Assembly: GCF_045038035.1 (NCBI RefSeq)
Contig: NZ_CP173427.1
Location: 2,666,001-2,730,000, forward strand
DNA: 64,000 nucleotides
Origin: Paenibacillus_F chitinolyticus_A
Lineage (GTDB): Bacteria > Bacillota > Bacilli > Paenibacillales > NBRC-103111
Direction: 5' to 3'
In this document: in pieces, positions 53,265 to 62,427 of the stretch
Numbering within the stretch: the stretch's first letter is position 1
Layout of the letters: the number at the start of each line of letters is the position of its first letter
Position numbers and translations under genes: made by a program
The notes under the pieces: generated by a model
Database searches by the model: none
Seen by the model: the letters and a program-made list of their open reading frames with translations, nothing else
What the model was told of the DNA's origin: nothing

Positions 53265-54153
53265 CGAGAAATTTTTCGATTGCAGAAAATCGCAGATAAT
53301 CGCTTATTTGGACTCACAACATGTCCCCGTCATTCCTCTATTTTATAACAGTTATCAAAGCACAGCGGAAATTTACCGCCAGATCTTTATCGAAAATAAG
53401 AGCAAATGGAAGTATTCGGAGCCTTCTTTTTCCGACGATGATTTACTAAGAAAAGGAATTAGGCCTGTTCGGGCTTCTTTTCCCGACTTCAGCCAGGCTT
53501 CGGATTGTTTAAAGGATCTGCTGGCCCGGCATAAACTCGTTTTCGTATGGGGGGACGAGTATTGTCTGCCTTACCGGAAGGAAGCCTTCCAGGCCATTCA
53601 TTCCACTCATTCGCTTGTCGTCACGGGCTATGACGGTGAGAACAAGGCATACTACGTGGAAGATTGGGACGGGCTCTACGGATATTTGCCGGCGGTACAT
53701 TTGGAAGCGGCTTTCGACAGTCTGTCCGGACAGATGAGGACATTGTTGGTTCTGGAACTGAACGACGAGGAAATGCGGGAAAACAAACAAGAGGATACAG
53801 ATTTGTTCCGGAAGTGGCTGCAAGCCTTCGAGGACGACTATAGCTTCTACGACCGGGTGCTGCTGGATATGCGCGATTATGAGGATAACCGGCTGATCTC
53901 GATGGATCACGGACTCCGTTTAATCGCCGCATCCCGGCATGTTTTCTCCAAGTTTCTTCATTATATAGATGACGCCCCGGAGGAGGTCGGCCTCCTTATC
54001 CGCAACCATCAACTCGCTAACCATATCGCGGCCATTGTCAGGCGGTACATTATCGCCAAACAGATCGATTGGGACGGGGCAGCTTGCAAGATTCGGCAAT
54101 TAAGAGAGCAAGAGGATGACTTTATGCGAAAGCTAAAGAGCCGCTACGGCTAA
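53245..54153 (+). CDS. btrH: Gamma-glutamyl-AHBA:ribostamycin acyltransferase
   Basis: The 302-residue protein has a papain/C39-like N-terminal domain: Cys2 and Cys13 near the start (MCLTRYDEKFFDC) and a His region HSLVVTGYDGENKAYYVEDW, typical of the BtrH family. It moves the gamma-Glu-AHBA group from the carrier protein BtrI to the 1-amino group of ribostamycin. The ATG follows GAGGAGAAGCAAG and lies inside the end of btrG, suggesting coupled translation. Confidence 0.93.
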   Translation: MCLTRYDEKFFDCRKSQIIAYLDSQHVPVIPLFYNSYQSTAEIYRQIFIENKSKWKYSEPSFSDDDLLRKGIRPVRASFPDFSQASDCLKDLLARHKLVFVWGDEYCLPYRKEAFQAIHSTHSLVVTGYDGENKAYYVEDWDGLYGYLPAVHLEAAFDSLSGQMRTLLVLELNDEEMRENKQEDTDLFRKWLQAFEDDYSFYDRVLLDMRDYEDNRLISMDHGLRLIAASRHVFSKFLHYIDDAPEEVGLLIRNHQLANHIAAIVRRYIIAKQIDWDGAACKIRQLREQEDDFMRKLKSRYG

Positions 54154-54221
54154 TTACGGCAGCAAAAGCGGATAAACCGCTGTGCGGAAACCGCCATCCC
54201 ATACAGAAGGAGTTGAATGTG

Positions 54222-54485
54222 ATGTCTTTAGAAACTCAGGAAAATGTTCGGACCGCTCAAATTGTATCTTGCGTGAATGAAATTCTGCAGACAAAGGAAT
54301 TCATTACCCCGGAAACCGATTTGTTTCTGCTTGGCTTGGACTCGGTAACCGCCGTTAATCTGATCGTCAGTTTGGAAAGCCATTTCGGGATCACGTTTAA
54401 CGACGACGAACTGATCGTGGAAAATTTTTCGACGGTGCGGAAAATTACGGAACATGTGACGGTCAAACTTGAGGGAGCCCTATGA
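54222..54485 (+). CDS. btrI: Acyl carrier protein for the AHBA side chain
   Basis: The 87-residue carrier protein has the phosphopantetheine site LGLDSVTAVNLIVSLE with Ser41. Glutamate is loaded on it by BtrJ, decarboxylated by BtrK, hydroxylated by BtrO, and passed on by BtrH. The ATG at 54222 is nine bases after AAGGAG; a TTG at 54213 lies too close to that site. It ends overlapping the btrJ start by four bases. Confidence 0.95.
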   Translation: MSLETQENVRTAQIVSCVNEILQTKEFITPETDLFLLGLDSVTAVNLIVSLESHFGITFNDDELIVENFSTVRKITEHVTVKLEGAL

Positions 54486-55741
54486 AGTTCACTCATCCGC
54501 TGGATTATTATCGTCTGAACGGCAAACAAATCCTGTGGTACATGAATATCGGCGAAGATCAGGACAGCCAGGCGTCGAATTACTTTCCCTCCGTCAAGGA
54601 CCCTCAATCCGAGAAGATTGTCGTGCAGCAGGAGCATCAGCTTCTCTTTCTGGCGAGGCCGCAGGACACGGTATTTTTTCATACGATGCCGGAGCAAGCC
54701 TTTCTCGATTATTGGAAAGAGCGCCGCCTCTCCTTGCCGTCGATAATTTGTTGCGACAAACTTTCGCAAGTGCCTGATCTTGAGCGTTATACGATTATCC
54801 CGTTCATTGTTTCGGATCAACTGCTTGAGCTGAAGCGGCGGTATCCGCATATGGATATCATTGCGCCGGATTTGGCGGTCTGCCGGGAAATCAATCATAA
54901 GTTCAATACGAGAAGACTTATGGAGAGGAACGGGTTTCACGTCACAACCGGTTATTTCTGCAGCGATATCGAGAGCTTGGAGCATGCCTACGAACAGCTC
55001 ATTTCCGCCGGCTTTTCCAAATGCGTGTTGAAAGTTCCATACGGTTCGTCGGGTAAAGGTCTCAAAGTCATCGACAACGAACGGAATTTCCGTTTTTTGC
55101 TGAATTATATTCAAAACCGCCAGACAAACGTCGACCTGCTCCTGGAAGGCTGGCATCCCCACCGTCTCAGCCTGACGTCTCAGCTTTTCATTACCGAATA
55201 TGAAGTCCATCTTCTGGCCGTCACCGAGCAAATCGTAGACCCGAACGGTGTCTACAAAGGAACGAATTTCACGCCTGCCTTATCGCAATCGGAAGCGGCC
55301 GATTATCGCGAAGAAATTTTACGGGCAGGAGAACTGATACGGCAGATGGGGTATAGGGGCGTGCTTGGGATCGATTCGATCCTCGATACGAACGGAGAAC
55401 TGATTCCGGTTATCGAGATTAACGCCAGGCTCACTCAGGTCACCTATATTCTTCCGTTGGTTATCGAACAGAAAAAGCGTTATGAGTTTGTCGAAAGCAG
55501 GGTGCTGGTGTTTAATTCCAGAGCGGATCTGGATTTTGAAGATTACGAAAACGATCTCTCGGAAGTGACCCGCGATTTACCGGTCCGAATCGATCTTTAC
55601 AATTTCTGCAAGGCTTCGGGAGCCTTTAAAAACACCTATAAGCTCTTTGTGTTAGTTTCTGCCCACAATTCCGAACAGCTGATAAAAGCCGGAAGCCTGC
55701 TTGACGAGCTGAACACGAAAATGACAACGGCTGTTCATTAA
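54482..55741 (+). CDS. btrJ: ATP-grasp L-glutamate:carrier-protein ligase
   Basis: The 419-residue ATP-grasp enzyme has VLKVPYGSSGKGLKVI for ATP binding and IPVIEINARLTQVTYI with the Mg2+ ligands. It joins glutamate to the BtrI thiol, and later adds a second gamma-glutamyl group to the aminobutyryl intermediate. Its start overlaps the btrI stop by four bases (ATGA-type junction). Confidence 0.95.
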   Translation: MKFTHPLDYYRLNGKQILWYMNIGEDQDSQASNYFPSVKDPQSEKIVVQQEHQLLFLARPQDTVFFHTMPEQAFLDYWKERRLSLPSIICCDKLSQVPDLERYTIIPFIVSDQLLELKRRYPHMDIIAPDLAVCREINHKFNTRRLMERNGFHVTTGYFCSDIESLEHAYEQLISAGFSKCVLKVPYGSSGKGLKVIDNERNFRFLLNYIQNRQTNVDLLLEGWHPHRLSLTSQLFITEYEVHLLAVTEQIVDPNGVYKGTNFTPALSQSEAADYREEILRAGELIRQMGYRGVLGIDSILDTNGELIPVIEINARLTQVTYILPLVIEQKKRYEFVESRVLVFNSRADLDFEDYENDLSEVTRDLPVRIDLYNFCKASGAFKNTYKLFVLVSAHNSEQLIKAGSLLDELNTKMTTAVH

Positions 55742-55768
55742 CTCATGAAGAAGGGAGGGGATTTGCGG

Positions 55769-57055
55769 ATGAACCTGGATCAAGCTGAAATCACGGCCTT
55801 AACGAAAAGGTTTGAGACTCCTTTTTATTTGTATGACGGCGATTTTATCGAAGCGCATTACCGGCAATTAAGAAGCCGGACGAACCCGGCGATCCAGTTT
55901 TATTTGTCCCTAAAAGCAAATAACAATATTCATCTGGCCAAATTGTTCCGGCAGTGGGGACTTGGCGTCGAGGTTGCATCCGCCGGAGAACTCGCTTTAG
56001 CCCGGCATGCCGGATTTTCAGCCGAAAACATCATTTTCTCGGGACCGGGGAAAAAGCGGAGCGAACTCGAGATTGCCGTCAAAAGCGGGATTTACTGCAT
56101 CATCGCGGAATCCGTTGAAGAACTCTTTTACATAGAAGAACTGGCTGAAAAAGAAAACAAAACGGCCCGCGTCGCGATCCGGATCAATCCCGATAAAAGC
56201 TTCGGCAGCACGGCCATCAAAATGGGCGGGGTACCGAGACAGTTCGGAATGGACGAATCCATGCTGGATGCCGTAATGGATGCCGTCCGCTCTCTTCAAT
56301 TCACCAAGTTTATCGGGATACACGTATATACCGGAACCCAGAATCTGAATACCGACAGCATTATCGAGTCGATGAAATATACCGTAGATCTAGGCAGAAA
56401 CATTTATGAACGATACGGAATCGTCTGTGAATGTATTAATCTTGGCGGAGGGTTCGGAGTCCCGTATTTTTCACACGAAAAGGCACTGGATATCGGCAAA
56501 ATCACGCGTGCGGTCAGCGATTACGTTCAAGAGGCGAGAGATACACGGTTCCCGCAAACGACCTTTATTATCGAAAGCGGAAGATACTTATTGGCTCAAG
56601 CGGCCGTGTATGTAACCGAGGTGCTTTACCGGAAAGCGTCCAAAGGAGAAGTTTTTGTGATCGTAGACGGGGGAATGCACCACCATGCGGCCTCCACTTT
56701 CCGGGGAAGAAGTATGCGGAGCAACTACCCCATGGAATATATTCCCGTTAGGGAAGACTCCGGCCGTCGCGAACTCGAAAAAGTCACCATTGCCGGTCCT
56801 CTCTGTACGCCCGAGGATTGTGTAGGGAAGGATGTCCATGTGCCGGCCTTGTATCCGGGCGACCTCGTATGTGTGTTGAACTCGGGAGCTTACGGACTGA
56901 GCTTTAGTCCGGTTCATTTTCTGGGGCACCCGACGCCCATTGAAATTCTCAAACGGAACGGTTCATACGAGCTGATCAGACGGAAAGGAACGGCGGATGA
57001 TATAGTCGCGACCCAGCTGCAGACAGAATCAAATCTCCTCTTTGTGGACAAATAG
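55769..57055 (+). CDS. btrK: PLP-dependent glutamyl-carrier-protein decarboxylase
   Basis: The 428-residue fold-type-III enzyme resembles diaminopimelate decarboxylase. It has the PLP lysine in YLSLKANNNIHLAKL, the cofactor phosphate loop NLGGGFGVPYF and the active-site GPLCTPEDCVGKD. It decarboxylates glutamyl-BtrI to gamma-aminobutyryl-BtrI. The ATG at 55769 follows GAAGGGAGGGGA; an upstream in-frame ATG at 55745 precedes that site. Confidence 0.95.
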   Translation: MNLDQAEITALTKRFETPFYLYDGDFIEAHYRQLRSRTNPAIQFYLSLKANNNIHLAKLFRQWGLGVEVASAGELALARHAGFSAENIIFSGPGKKRSELEIAVKSGIYCIIAESVEELFYIEELAEKENKTARVAIRINPDKSFGSTAIKMGGVPRQFGMDESMLDAVMDAVRSLQFTKFIGIHVYTGTQNLNTDSIIESMKYTVDLGRNIYERYGIVCECINLGGGFGVPYFSHEKALDIGKITRAVSDYVQEARDTRFPQTTFIIESGRYLLAQAAVYVTEVLYRKASKGEVFVIVDGGMHHHAASTFRGRSMRSNYPMEYIPVREDSGRRELEKVTIAGPLCTPEDCVGKDVHVPALYPGDLVCVLNSGAYGLSFSPVHFLGHPTPIEILKRNGSYELIRRKGTADDIVATQLQTESNLLFVDK

Positions 57056-57082
57056 AAAGCCCAATATACGAAAAGCAGGGGG

Positions 57083-58108
57083 ATGATTGCATTGGATACG
57101 ATTCAGTATTATGGCCAAATTCCAGGCGTCAACCATTATAACGGCAAGAAAGAATTTATGGAAAACGCCGTTAAAATCGCGCAGCTGTCCGATGCTTACG
57201 GCATAGTCGGGTCCCTGTCGTTTTTTAACCATTCCGTATTGGACCCTTGGGCCGTAAGCTCGGTTATTATGCGGCATACGGAACGTCATGTTCCTCTAAT
57301 TGCGCTTCAGCCCTACATGTATCCTCCCTATACGGCTGCCAAGTTAATTCAGAGCTTCACTTATTTGTACGACCGGCGGATCGACTTGAATATGATCACC
57401 GGTGCCGTTACCGGCGAGCTCCAGCAAACCGGGGGCTATATCGACCATTCGTCCCGCTACAAGAAACTTCACGAATATGTTCAGGTGCTCCGTCTGCTGC
57501 TTGAATCCGATTCTGCCGTTTCGTTCAAAGGGGACTATTATGAGCTGAATAATTTGGAGTTCAAGCCTTCGCTGCCGGACAAACGGCTTTTCCCGCGCAT
57601 ATTTATGTCCGGTTCTTCCGAGGAAGGGCTTGAAACGGGTTTGAAAGCGGCGGATTTCGTCGTTACTCATCCGGGACCGCTGGAACATTTTAAACGCCAT
57701 TTTAGCGAAAAGGTGCAGGGATCGGCTGTTCAAAGTGCCATAAGAATCGAGATTATCGCCAGAGAATCGGCGGAGCAAGCATGGAAGATCGCTCATGCCC
57801 GTTATCCCGGGAACCGGCAGGGGAAGATCCAGCTCCGGATGAAAACAAATTCGGAATCAAGCTGGCAGCGGACGCTGGCCGAACTGGCTTTAGCGAGTGA
57901 AACGTACGATGAAGTCTTCTGGATGGGCGGGTACATGAACGGCGGAATATACAGTCCCGTGTTAGTCGGGGATTACGAGCAAGTGGCCGCTTATTTGAAT
58001 GAGTATTACAAACTCGGCGTGAAAGCCGTGTTGCTGGGTTCCATGTACAGCGAGGAGGATTTTATTCATTTCAGCCGGGTGAAGGAAGGAATTTCGAATC
58101 CGGTCTAG
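57083..58108 (+). CDS. btrO: FMN-dependent monooxygenase of the AHBA branch
   Basis: The protein of about 340 residues is in the bacterial-luciferase-like family (GIVGSLSFFNHSVLDPWAV, RIDLNMITGAVTGELQ, FMSGSSEEGLETGLKAADFV). It hydroxylates C2 of the gamma-glutamyl-aminobutyryl group on BtrI, using reduced FMN supplied by a separate reductase. The ATG at 57083 sits directly against GCAGGGGG; TTG at 57092 has better spacing and may be the true start. No reductase gene (btrV) is found in the window. Confidence 0.94.
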   Translation: MIALDTIQYYGQIPGVNHYNGKKEFMENAVKIAQLSDAYGIVGSLSFFNHSVLDPWAVSSVIMRHTERHVPLIALQPYMYPPYTAAKLIQSFTYLYDRRIDLNMITGAVTGELQQTGGYIDHSSRYKKLHEYVQVLRLLLESDSAVSFKGDYYELNNLEFKPSLPDKRLFPRIFMSGSSEEGLETGLKAADFVVTHPGPLEHFKRHFSEKVQGSAVQSAIRIEIIARESAEQAWKIAHARYPGNRQGKIQLRMKTNSESSWQRTLAELALASETYDEVFWMGGYMNGGIYSPVLVGDYEQVAAYLNEYYKLGVKAVLLGSMYSEEDFIHFSRVKEGISNPV

Positions 58109-58151
58109 GGACCGGACCGCGAGCGAACAATCCGACGGAAGGAGAGATAGC

Positions 58152-58793
58152 ATGCGATTGATTTTAATCCGTCATGCGCAGGCCCGCTGCAATATTCTGG
58201 AGGACGACGCTCTTATGGACGCTTACGATCCTCATTGCGAGCTGACGGAAGCGGGGATCGGCCAGGCCGTGAAGCTCCGGGACGAATACCCGGTTTCTCT
58301 GACGCCGTCGGTCATTTATTCCAGCCCTTTGAAAAGGGCGAGGGAAACGGCGGGCATTTTCCGCGGGCGCTATCCGTCCGTGCCTTTCGTCGAAGACGAA
58401 CGTTTGAGCGAGCTGAAAGCTCCGGAGTCTTTTATCCCGCCGATTACGCAGGGGCAGTGGGATCTGTATCTGGAGCAGCGTATCCGGTCGCCTCATTTGG
58501 AAATCGTCAAGGGGCTGGAGTCGCTTGACGTACAGCGGGAACGGATCGAGCGGTTCTATAAGGATCTGTTCCGGAAGTATGCCGAAGAAGCGTGCAACAT
58601 CGTCATTTTTACCCACGCTTTCAGCATCCAGCTGTCCATCCTGTTTTTTCTCGGATTAGGGAACGAGCAGCTCCTGCAATGGCAAATCAAAGCAAGCAAT
58701 ACGGCGATGCACATCATTCATTACGACCCGACCAACGGCAGTTTTCTACTGGAGAGTCTGAACAACCGTTCACATCTTCAAACAACCGGATAA
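58152..58793 (+). CDS. btrP: 5''-phosphoribostamycin phosphatase
   Basis: The 213-residue histidine-phosphatase-family protein has the catalytic LIRHAQARCN (RHA rather than RHG), the arginine region YSSPLKRARETAGIF, the acid SELKAPESF and the second histidine IFTHAFSIQ. In butirosin synthesis it removes the 5-phosphate from phosphoribosyl-neamine made by BtrL. GAAGGAGAGATAGC precedes the ATG. Confidence 0.92.
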   Translation: MRLILIRHAQARCNILEDDALMDAYDPHCELTEAGIGQAVKLRDEYPVSLTPSVIYSSPLKRARETAGIFRGRYPSVPFVEDERLSELKAPESFIPPITQGQWDLYLEQRIRSPHLEIVKGLESLDVQRERIERFYKDLFRKYAEEACNIVIFTHAFSIQLSILFFLGLGNEQLLQWQIKASNTAMHIIHYDPTNGSFLLESLNNRSHLQTTG

Positions 58794-58809
58794 GAAAGGA
58801 TGAAATGAG

Positions 58810-59058
58810 ATGGATAACAAAGAGCGGAACACGCTGTATCAAGTGATCTACGCGATTTCCGGCGTCACCGGCGAGGACGGGGACGAGCTCGTGGAAACGT
58901 TTAAACAGGGACCGATGGAAGTGGATAAGCGGGATTTCTTTGAAATCGTTCAACGGGTCGAATCACTGTTCGACTGCACGCTCGATATGAATTTGGAAGG
59001 TCCTTATCTGATACATGCCGATGAAATCGTGACTAAGATTACTAAGCTAAACGTTTAG
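58810..59058 (+). CDS. 82-residue carrier-protein-like protein lacking the phosphopantetheine serine
   Basis: The helical pattern resembles an acyl carrier protein. VDKRDFFEIVQRVESLFDCT aligns with LDSVTAVNLIVSLESHFGIT of BtrI when the closing phenylalanine is matched, but Lys40 replaces the serine that carries the prosthetic group. GAAAGGATGAAATGAG precedes the ATG. It lies between btrP and btrQ with gaps of 16 and 37 bases. It may be a scaffold or regulatory partner of the BtrI enzymes, or an unrelated small helical protein. No established name is claimed. Confidence 0.7.
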   Translation: MDNKERNTLYQVIYAISGVTGEDGDELVETFKQGPMEVDKRDFFEIVQRVESLFDCTLDMNLEGPYLIHADEIVTKITKLNV

Positions 59059-59095
59059 TACTGGCCATTGAAATAAGCAAGTAGGAGGAATCACC

Positions 59096-60610
59096 TTGAC
59101 CAAGCAATTCGATGTATGCGTGATCGGCAGCGGAGCAAGCGGTTCCGTTGTCAGCAAATATTTGGCCGAGAAAGGGTTGGAAGTCGCCATTGTGGAGCAA
59201 GGCGGTCTCATTGAACCGGGAACGAATATAGATTCGGTCATGAGCCATGCGGAGAAAGCCTACGCGAGAGAGTCGGACGGAACCTGGGGGAATAACGGCT
59301 ATCCGTGGTCTGCCAGCGCGGTTGGCGGCGGAACGATATTTTATGCCGGTATCTCGTTCCGATACAAAGACGTCGACTTCGATGCGAGGGAATATGTGGC
59401 GTCCGATGCTCTGGACCCCCAGTGGCCCATCGGGTATTCGGATTTGGATCCCTACTACAACAAGATCGAACAGTGGCTTGGGGTGTCCGGGGATTTGAAT
59501 GCCGATCCGTTCAAAAACAGTGCCGGTACCGGTTCGCTCCGGACGGCCCATTCCTACAGCCAGCAGGGAGCCCTGATCGACCAGGCGGGCAAAGAGCTCG
59601 GCCTGCATCCGTTTCCGACTCCGCTGGCGGTTAACACAACGGATCATAACGGATATCCGGGCTGCGACAACTTAACCAGCTGCACGGATTACGCGTGCCC
59701 GATCGGCGCCAAAGCGGACAGTTTTACGCGTATTTTGAAGCCCGTGTTGAAGCTGGAGCATGTGACGCTGATGAAAAATACGAAGGCTCTGGCGTTCCAT
59801 CAGACGGATCCGTCCGTAATCGACTCCTTGGAATGCCTGGATTTGGACACGAAAGAACGGTTCCACATCAGAGCGAAACAATTCGTTCTGGCCGGTAACG
59901 CCATCCAAAGCGCCGCGCTCGTGCTGCGTTCGACGAACAAATGGTGGCCGGACGGAGTAGGGAACAAATCCGGTCTGGTCGGCTCGGGATTAAGTTTCAA
60001 GAACAGCGAATACGTATCCGGTTGGGTGGACAATCATCCCTACGAGCAGTTGAACGAACCGTTGAAAGGATTGTACTCCACCGTTTCGATTACGGATTAT
60101 TACCAGGACCCGCATTGCCATTCCGGCCTGGGCGGGCTGATCTACGAAGCCAATCCGTGGACCTATTACGGCCATGAAGGCAGCGGCATGTATGTTCAAT
60201 TGGAATGTATCATAGCGGACCAGCCTATGGTGACCAATAAAGTCCGGCTGTCGAACGATAAAGAAGCCACGGGGGTACCCAAAATTGTCCTTGATTATCA
60301 GACACATGAATGGGACAAGCGCCGGCTGAGCTTTATGATCGAGAGGGCCGGAGAAATTTTGACGGCCATGGGAGCCAAGCGGGTACAATGCAACCCTTCC
60401 TACTACTATTTAGGAAGCGCTCATTTGCATGGAACTTGCCGAGCAGGCACGGATGAGCGGACTTCCGTTGTCGATAAGTTCGGCCGATTCCACACGATCG
60501 ACAATTTGTTTGCGGCCGACGGGTCCTTCATGCCTTTTGCGGGCGGTGTTAATCCAACCTTGACGATCCAGGCGAACGCTCTAAGAATAGCCGAAAATAT
60601 GAGCGTCTGA
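59096..60610 (+). CDS. btrQ: FAD-dependent paromamine 6'-dehydrogenase (GMC oxidoreductase)
   Basis: The 504-residue GMC-type flavoprotein has the FAD motif VCVIGSGASGSVVSKYLAE, the second glycine region SAVGGGTIFYAG and the active-site histidine and asparagine regions SAHLHGTCRAGTD and GGVNPTLTIQANAL. It oxidises the 6'-hydroxyl of paromamine to the aldehyde that BtrB aminates. The start is TTG after GTAGGAGGAATCACC; no ATG gives a full N-terminal FAD motif. Confidence 0.93.
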   Translation: MTKQFDVCVIGSGASGSVVSKYLAEKGLEVAIVEQGGLIEPGTNIDSVMSHAEKAYARESDGTWGNNGYPWSASAVGGGTIFYAGISFRYKDVDFDAREYVASDALDPQWPIGYSDLDPYYNKIEQWLGVSGDLNADPFKNSAGTGSLRTAHSYSQQGALIDQAGKELGLHPFPTPLAVNTTDHNGYPGCDNLTSCTDYACPIGAKADSFTRILKPVLKLEHVTLMKNTKALAFHQTDPSVIDSLECLDLDTKERFHIRAKQFVLAGNAIQSAALVLRSTNKWWPDGVGNKSGLVGSGLSFKNSEYVSGWVDNHPYEQLNEPLKGLYSTVSITDYYQDPHCHSGLGGLIYEANPWTYYGHEGSGMYVQLECIIADQPMVTNKVRLSNDKEATGVPKIVLDYQTHEWDKRRLSFMIERAGEILTAMGAKRVQCNPSYYYLGSAHLHGTCRAGTDERTSVVDKFGRFHTIDNLFAADGSFMPFAGGVNPTLTIQANALRIAENMSV

Positions 60611-60655
60611 TTACGGGCGACAACCGGGCGGCACGGGAAATCCGGAAGCGGGGAA

Positions 60656-62413
60656 GTGATCGTTATCGTTTCAGTTTTGGTGAGGCTCGGCTGGTTTTTT
60701 AGAGAGCATAAAATCCGGTATACGCTGGCGGTACTCATCCTGGTCCTCGTAAACGGGGTCGAAATGCTGCCGCCCCTGCTGCTGGGCTCCGCTCTTGACC
60801 ATATCCAGCAAAACACGCTGACCCCGGCGAGTCTGGCGCAGTATATCGGATTTATTCTCGGACTCTCCGTCGTCATCTATACCCTGAATTACGCTTGGAT
60901 GTTTCAATTGCACGGCGGAGCGAACCGTTTGCAGCTCAAAATGCGTTCGCGTTTGATGGCCCATCTGTTAAAGATGACACCGCCCTTTTTCGAAAAGTAC
61001 CGGACCGGCGATCTCATGGCCCGGGCGACCAACGATATCAAATCCATCGGAGAAACGTCGGGCTCCGGCATTTTGACCTTAGTCGACTCCTGTTTGTTTT
61101 CGGTGACGATCCTGATTACGATGGGCTTTTTTATCGACTGGAATTTAATGCTGGTCACCATCTTGCCGCTTCCGCTTATCGCGGCGGTCATTACCTTTTT
61201 CGGAAAATACCTTCACCGCCGTTTTACGATCGCTCAGGATGCTTTCGGAGCGCTTAACGATCAAGTGCTGGAGACCGTGACCGGTATTCGCGTGGTTAGA
61301 GCTTATGTGCGGGAAGAGGCGAATCAGAAAAATTTCGAAACCATGGCGGAAGATCTGTTCCGGAAAAATGTCGCCATCGCGCGGGTCGAAGCTTTATTCG
61401 AGCCCACCATCCGCATGTTAATCGGGATCAGTTATTTGATCGGTCTCGGATACGGGACCTATCTTGTTTTTCAGCAGCGCATTTCACTGGGAGAACTGAT
61501 TACGTTCAACGTCTATTTGGGCATGCTGATCTGGCCCATGTACGCGATCGGGGAACTGATTAATATTATGCAGCGGGGGAGCGCTTCCTTGGACCGTTTG
61601 GATGAAATCATGACCTATCCGCCCGACGTACGGGATGGGGAAGATCCGGAAGAGGACATCGCGCTGCCGCATACCCTGCAATTTCACCGCGTAAGCTTCC
61701 GCTATCCGTCTTCCCAAACCGATAACCTGAAAGACATCACGCTGCATATTAACCGCGGACAGACCATCGGTATCGTCGGACGGACAGGAAGCGGCAAGAC
61801 GACCCTGTTAAGGCAGCTGCTCAGGGAGTATCCGGCAGACAGGGGCGAAATCACCGTTTCGGGCATCCCGCTGGAACGCATTCGGCTTGAAGCCTGGAAT
61901 CGATGGATCGGTTATGTCCCGCAGGAGCAGCTGCTGTTTTCGAAAACCGTCAAAGAAAATGTTCGATTCGGCAAGGAGAACTCGACCGACGGGGAAGTGT
62001 TCCGGGCTCTGGAGCTGGCTTCCTTTATGGAGGATATTCATACGCTTCCGGACGGGATCGATACATTAGTAGGGGAAAGAGGGGTGTCCTTGTCGGGCGG
62101 ACAGAAGCAAAGAATCGCTTTTGCGCGGGCGATCATTTCCGAACCCGAAATTATGCTGCTGGATGACGCTTTATCCGCTGTCGACGCTAAAACGGAGGCG
62201 GGCATAATCGCCAACCTTATTGCGGAGCGAAAGGGGCGTACGACGCTCATTTCGACGCACCGGTTATCCGCCGTGGAACATTCCGATTTCATCGTCGTAA
62301 TGGATCAGGGCCGGATCGTCCAATGCGGCGCGCATGTTCAATTAGTTGCCTGCGAAGGTTGGTATAAAGAACAATACGAGTCGCAAAAACTGCAAATGAA
62401 CTTGCTAAAGTGA
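60656..62413 (+). CDS. ABC exporter half, BmrC/YheI-like (non-canonical ATP site)
   Basis: The 585-residue protein has six membrane segments and one ABC cassette: Walker A GRTGSGKTTLL, signature LSGGQKQRIAFARA and Walker B MLLDDALSAVD. The residue after the Walker B aspartate is Asp, not the catalytic Glu, as in BmrC of heterodimeric drug exporters. The start (GTG 60656, close to GGGGAAG) is uncertain. With the next gene it probably exports butirosin or gives self-protection. Confidence 0.9.
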   Translation: MIVIVSVLVRLGWFFREHKIRYTLAVLILVLVNGVEMLPPLLLGSALDHIQQNTLTPASLAQYIGFILGLSVVIYTLNYAWMFQLHGGANRLQLKMRSRLMAHLLKMTPPFFEKYRTGDLMARATNDIKSIGETSGSGILTLVDSCLFSVTILITMGFFIDWNLMLVTILPLPLIAAVITFFGKYLHRRFTIAQDAFGALNDQVLETVTGIRVVRAYVREEANQKNFETMAEDLFRKNVAIARVEALFEPTIRMLIGISYLIGLGYGTYLVFQQRISLGELITFNVYLGMLIWPMYAIGELINIMQRGSASLDRLDEIMTYPPDVRDGEDPEEDIALPHTLQFHRVSFRYPSSQTDNLKDITLHINRGQTIGIVGRTGSGKTTLLRQLLREYPADRGEITVSGIPLERIRLEAWNRWIGYVPQEQLLFSKTVKENVRFGKENSTDGEVFRALELASFMEDIHTLPDGIDTLVGERGVSLSGGQKQRIAFARAIISEPEIMLLDDALSAVDAKTEAGIIANLIAERKGRTTLISTHRLSAVEHSDFIVVMDQGRIVQCGAHVQLVACEGWYKEQYESQKLQMNLLK

Positions 62414-62427
62414 GCGTGGAAAATCCT

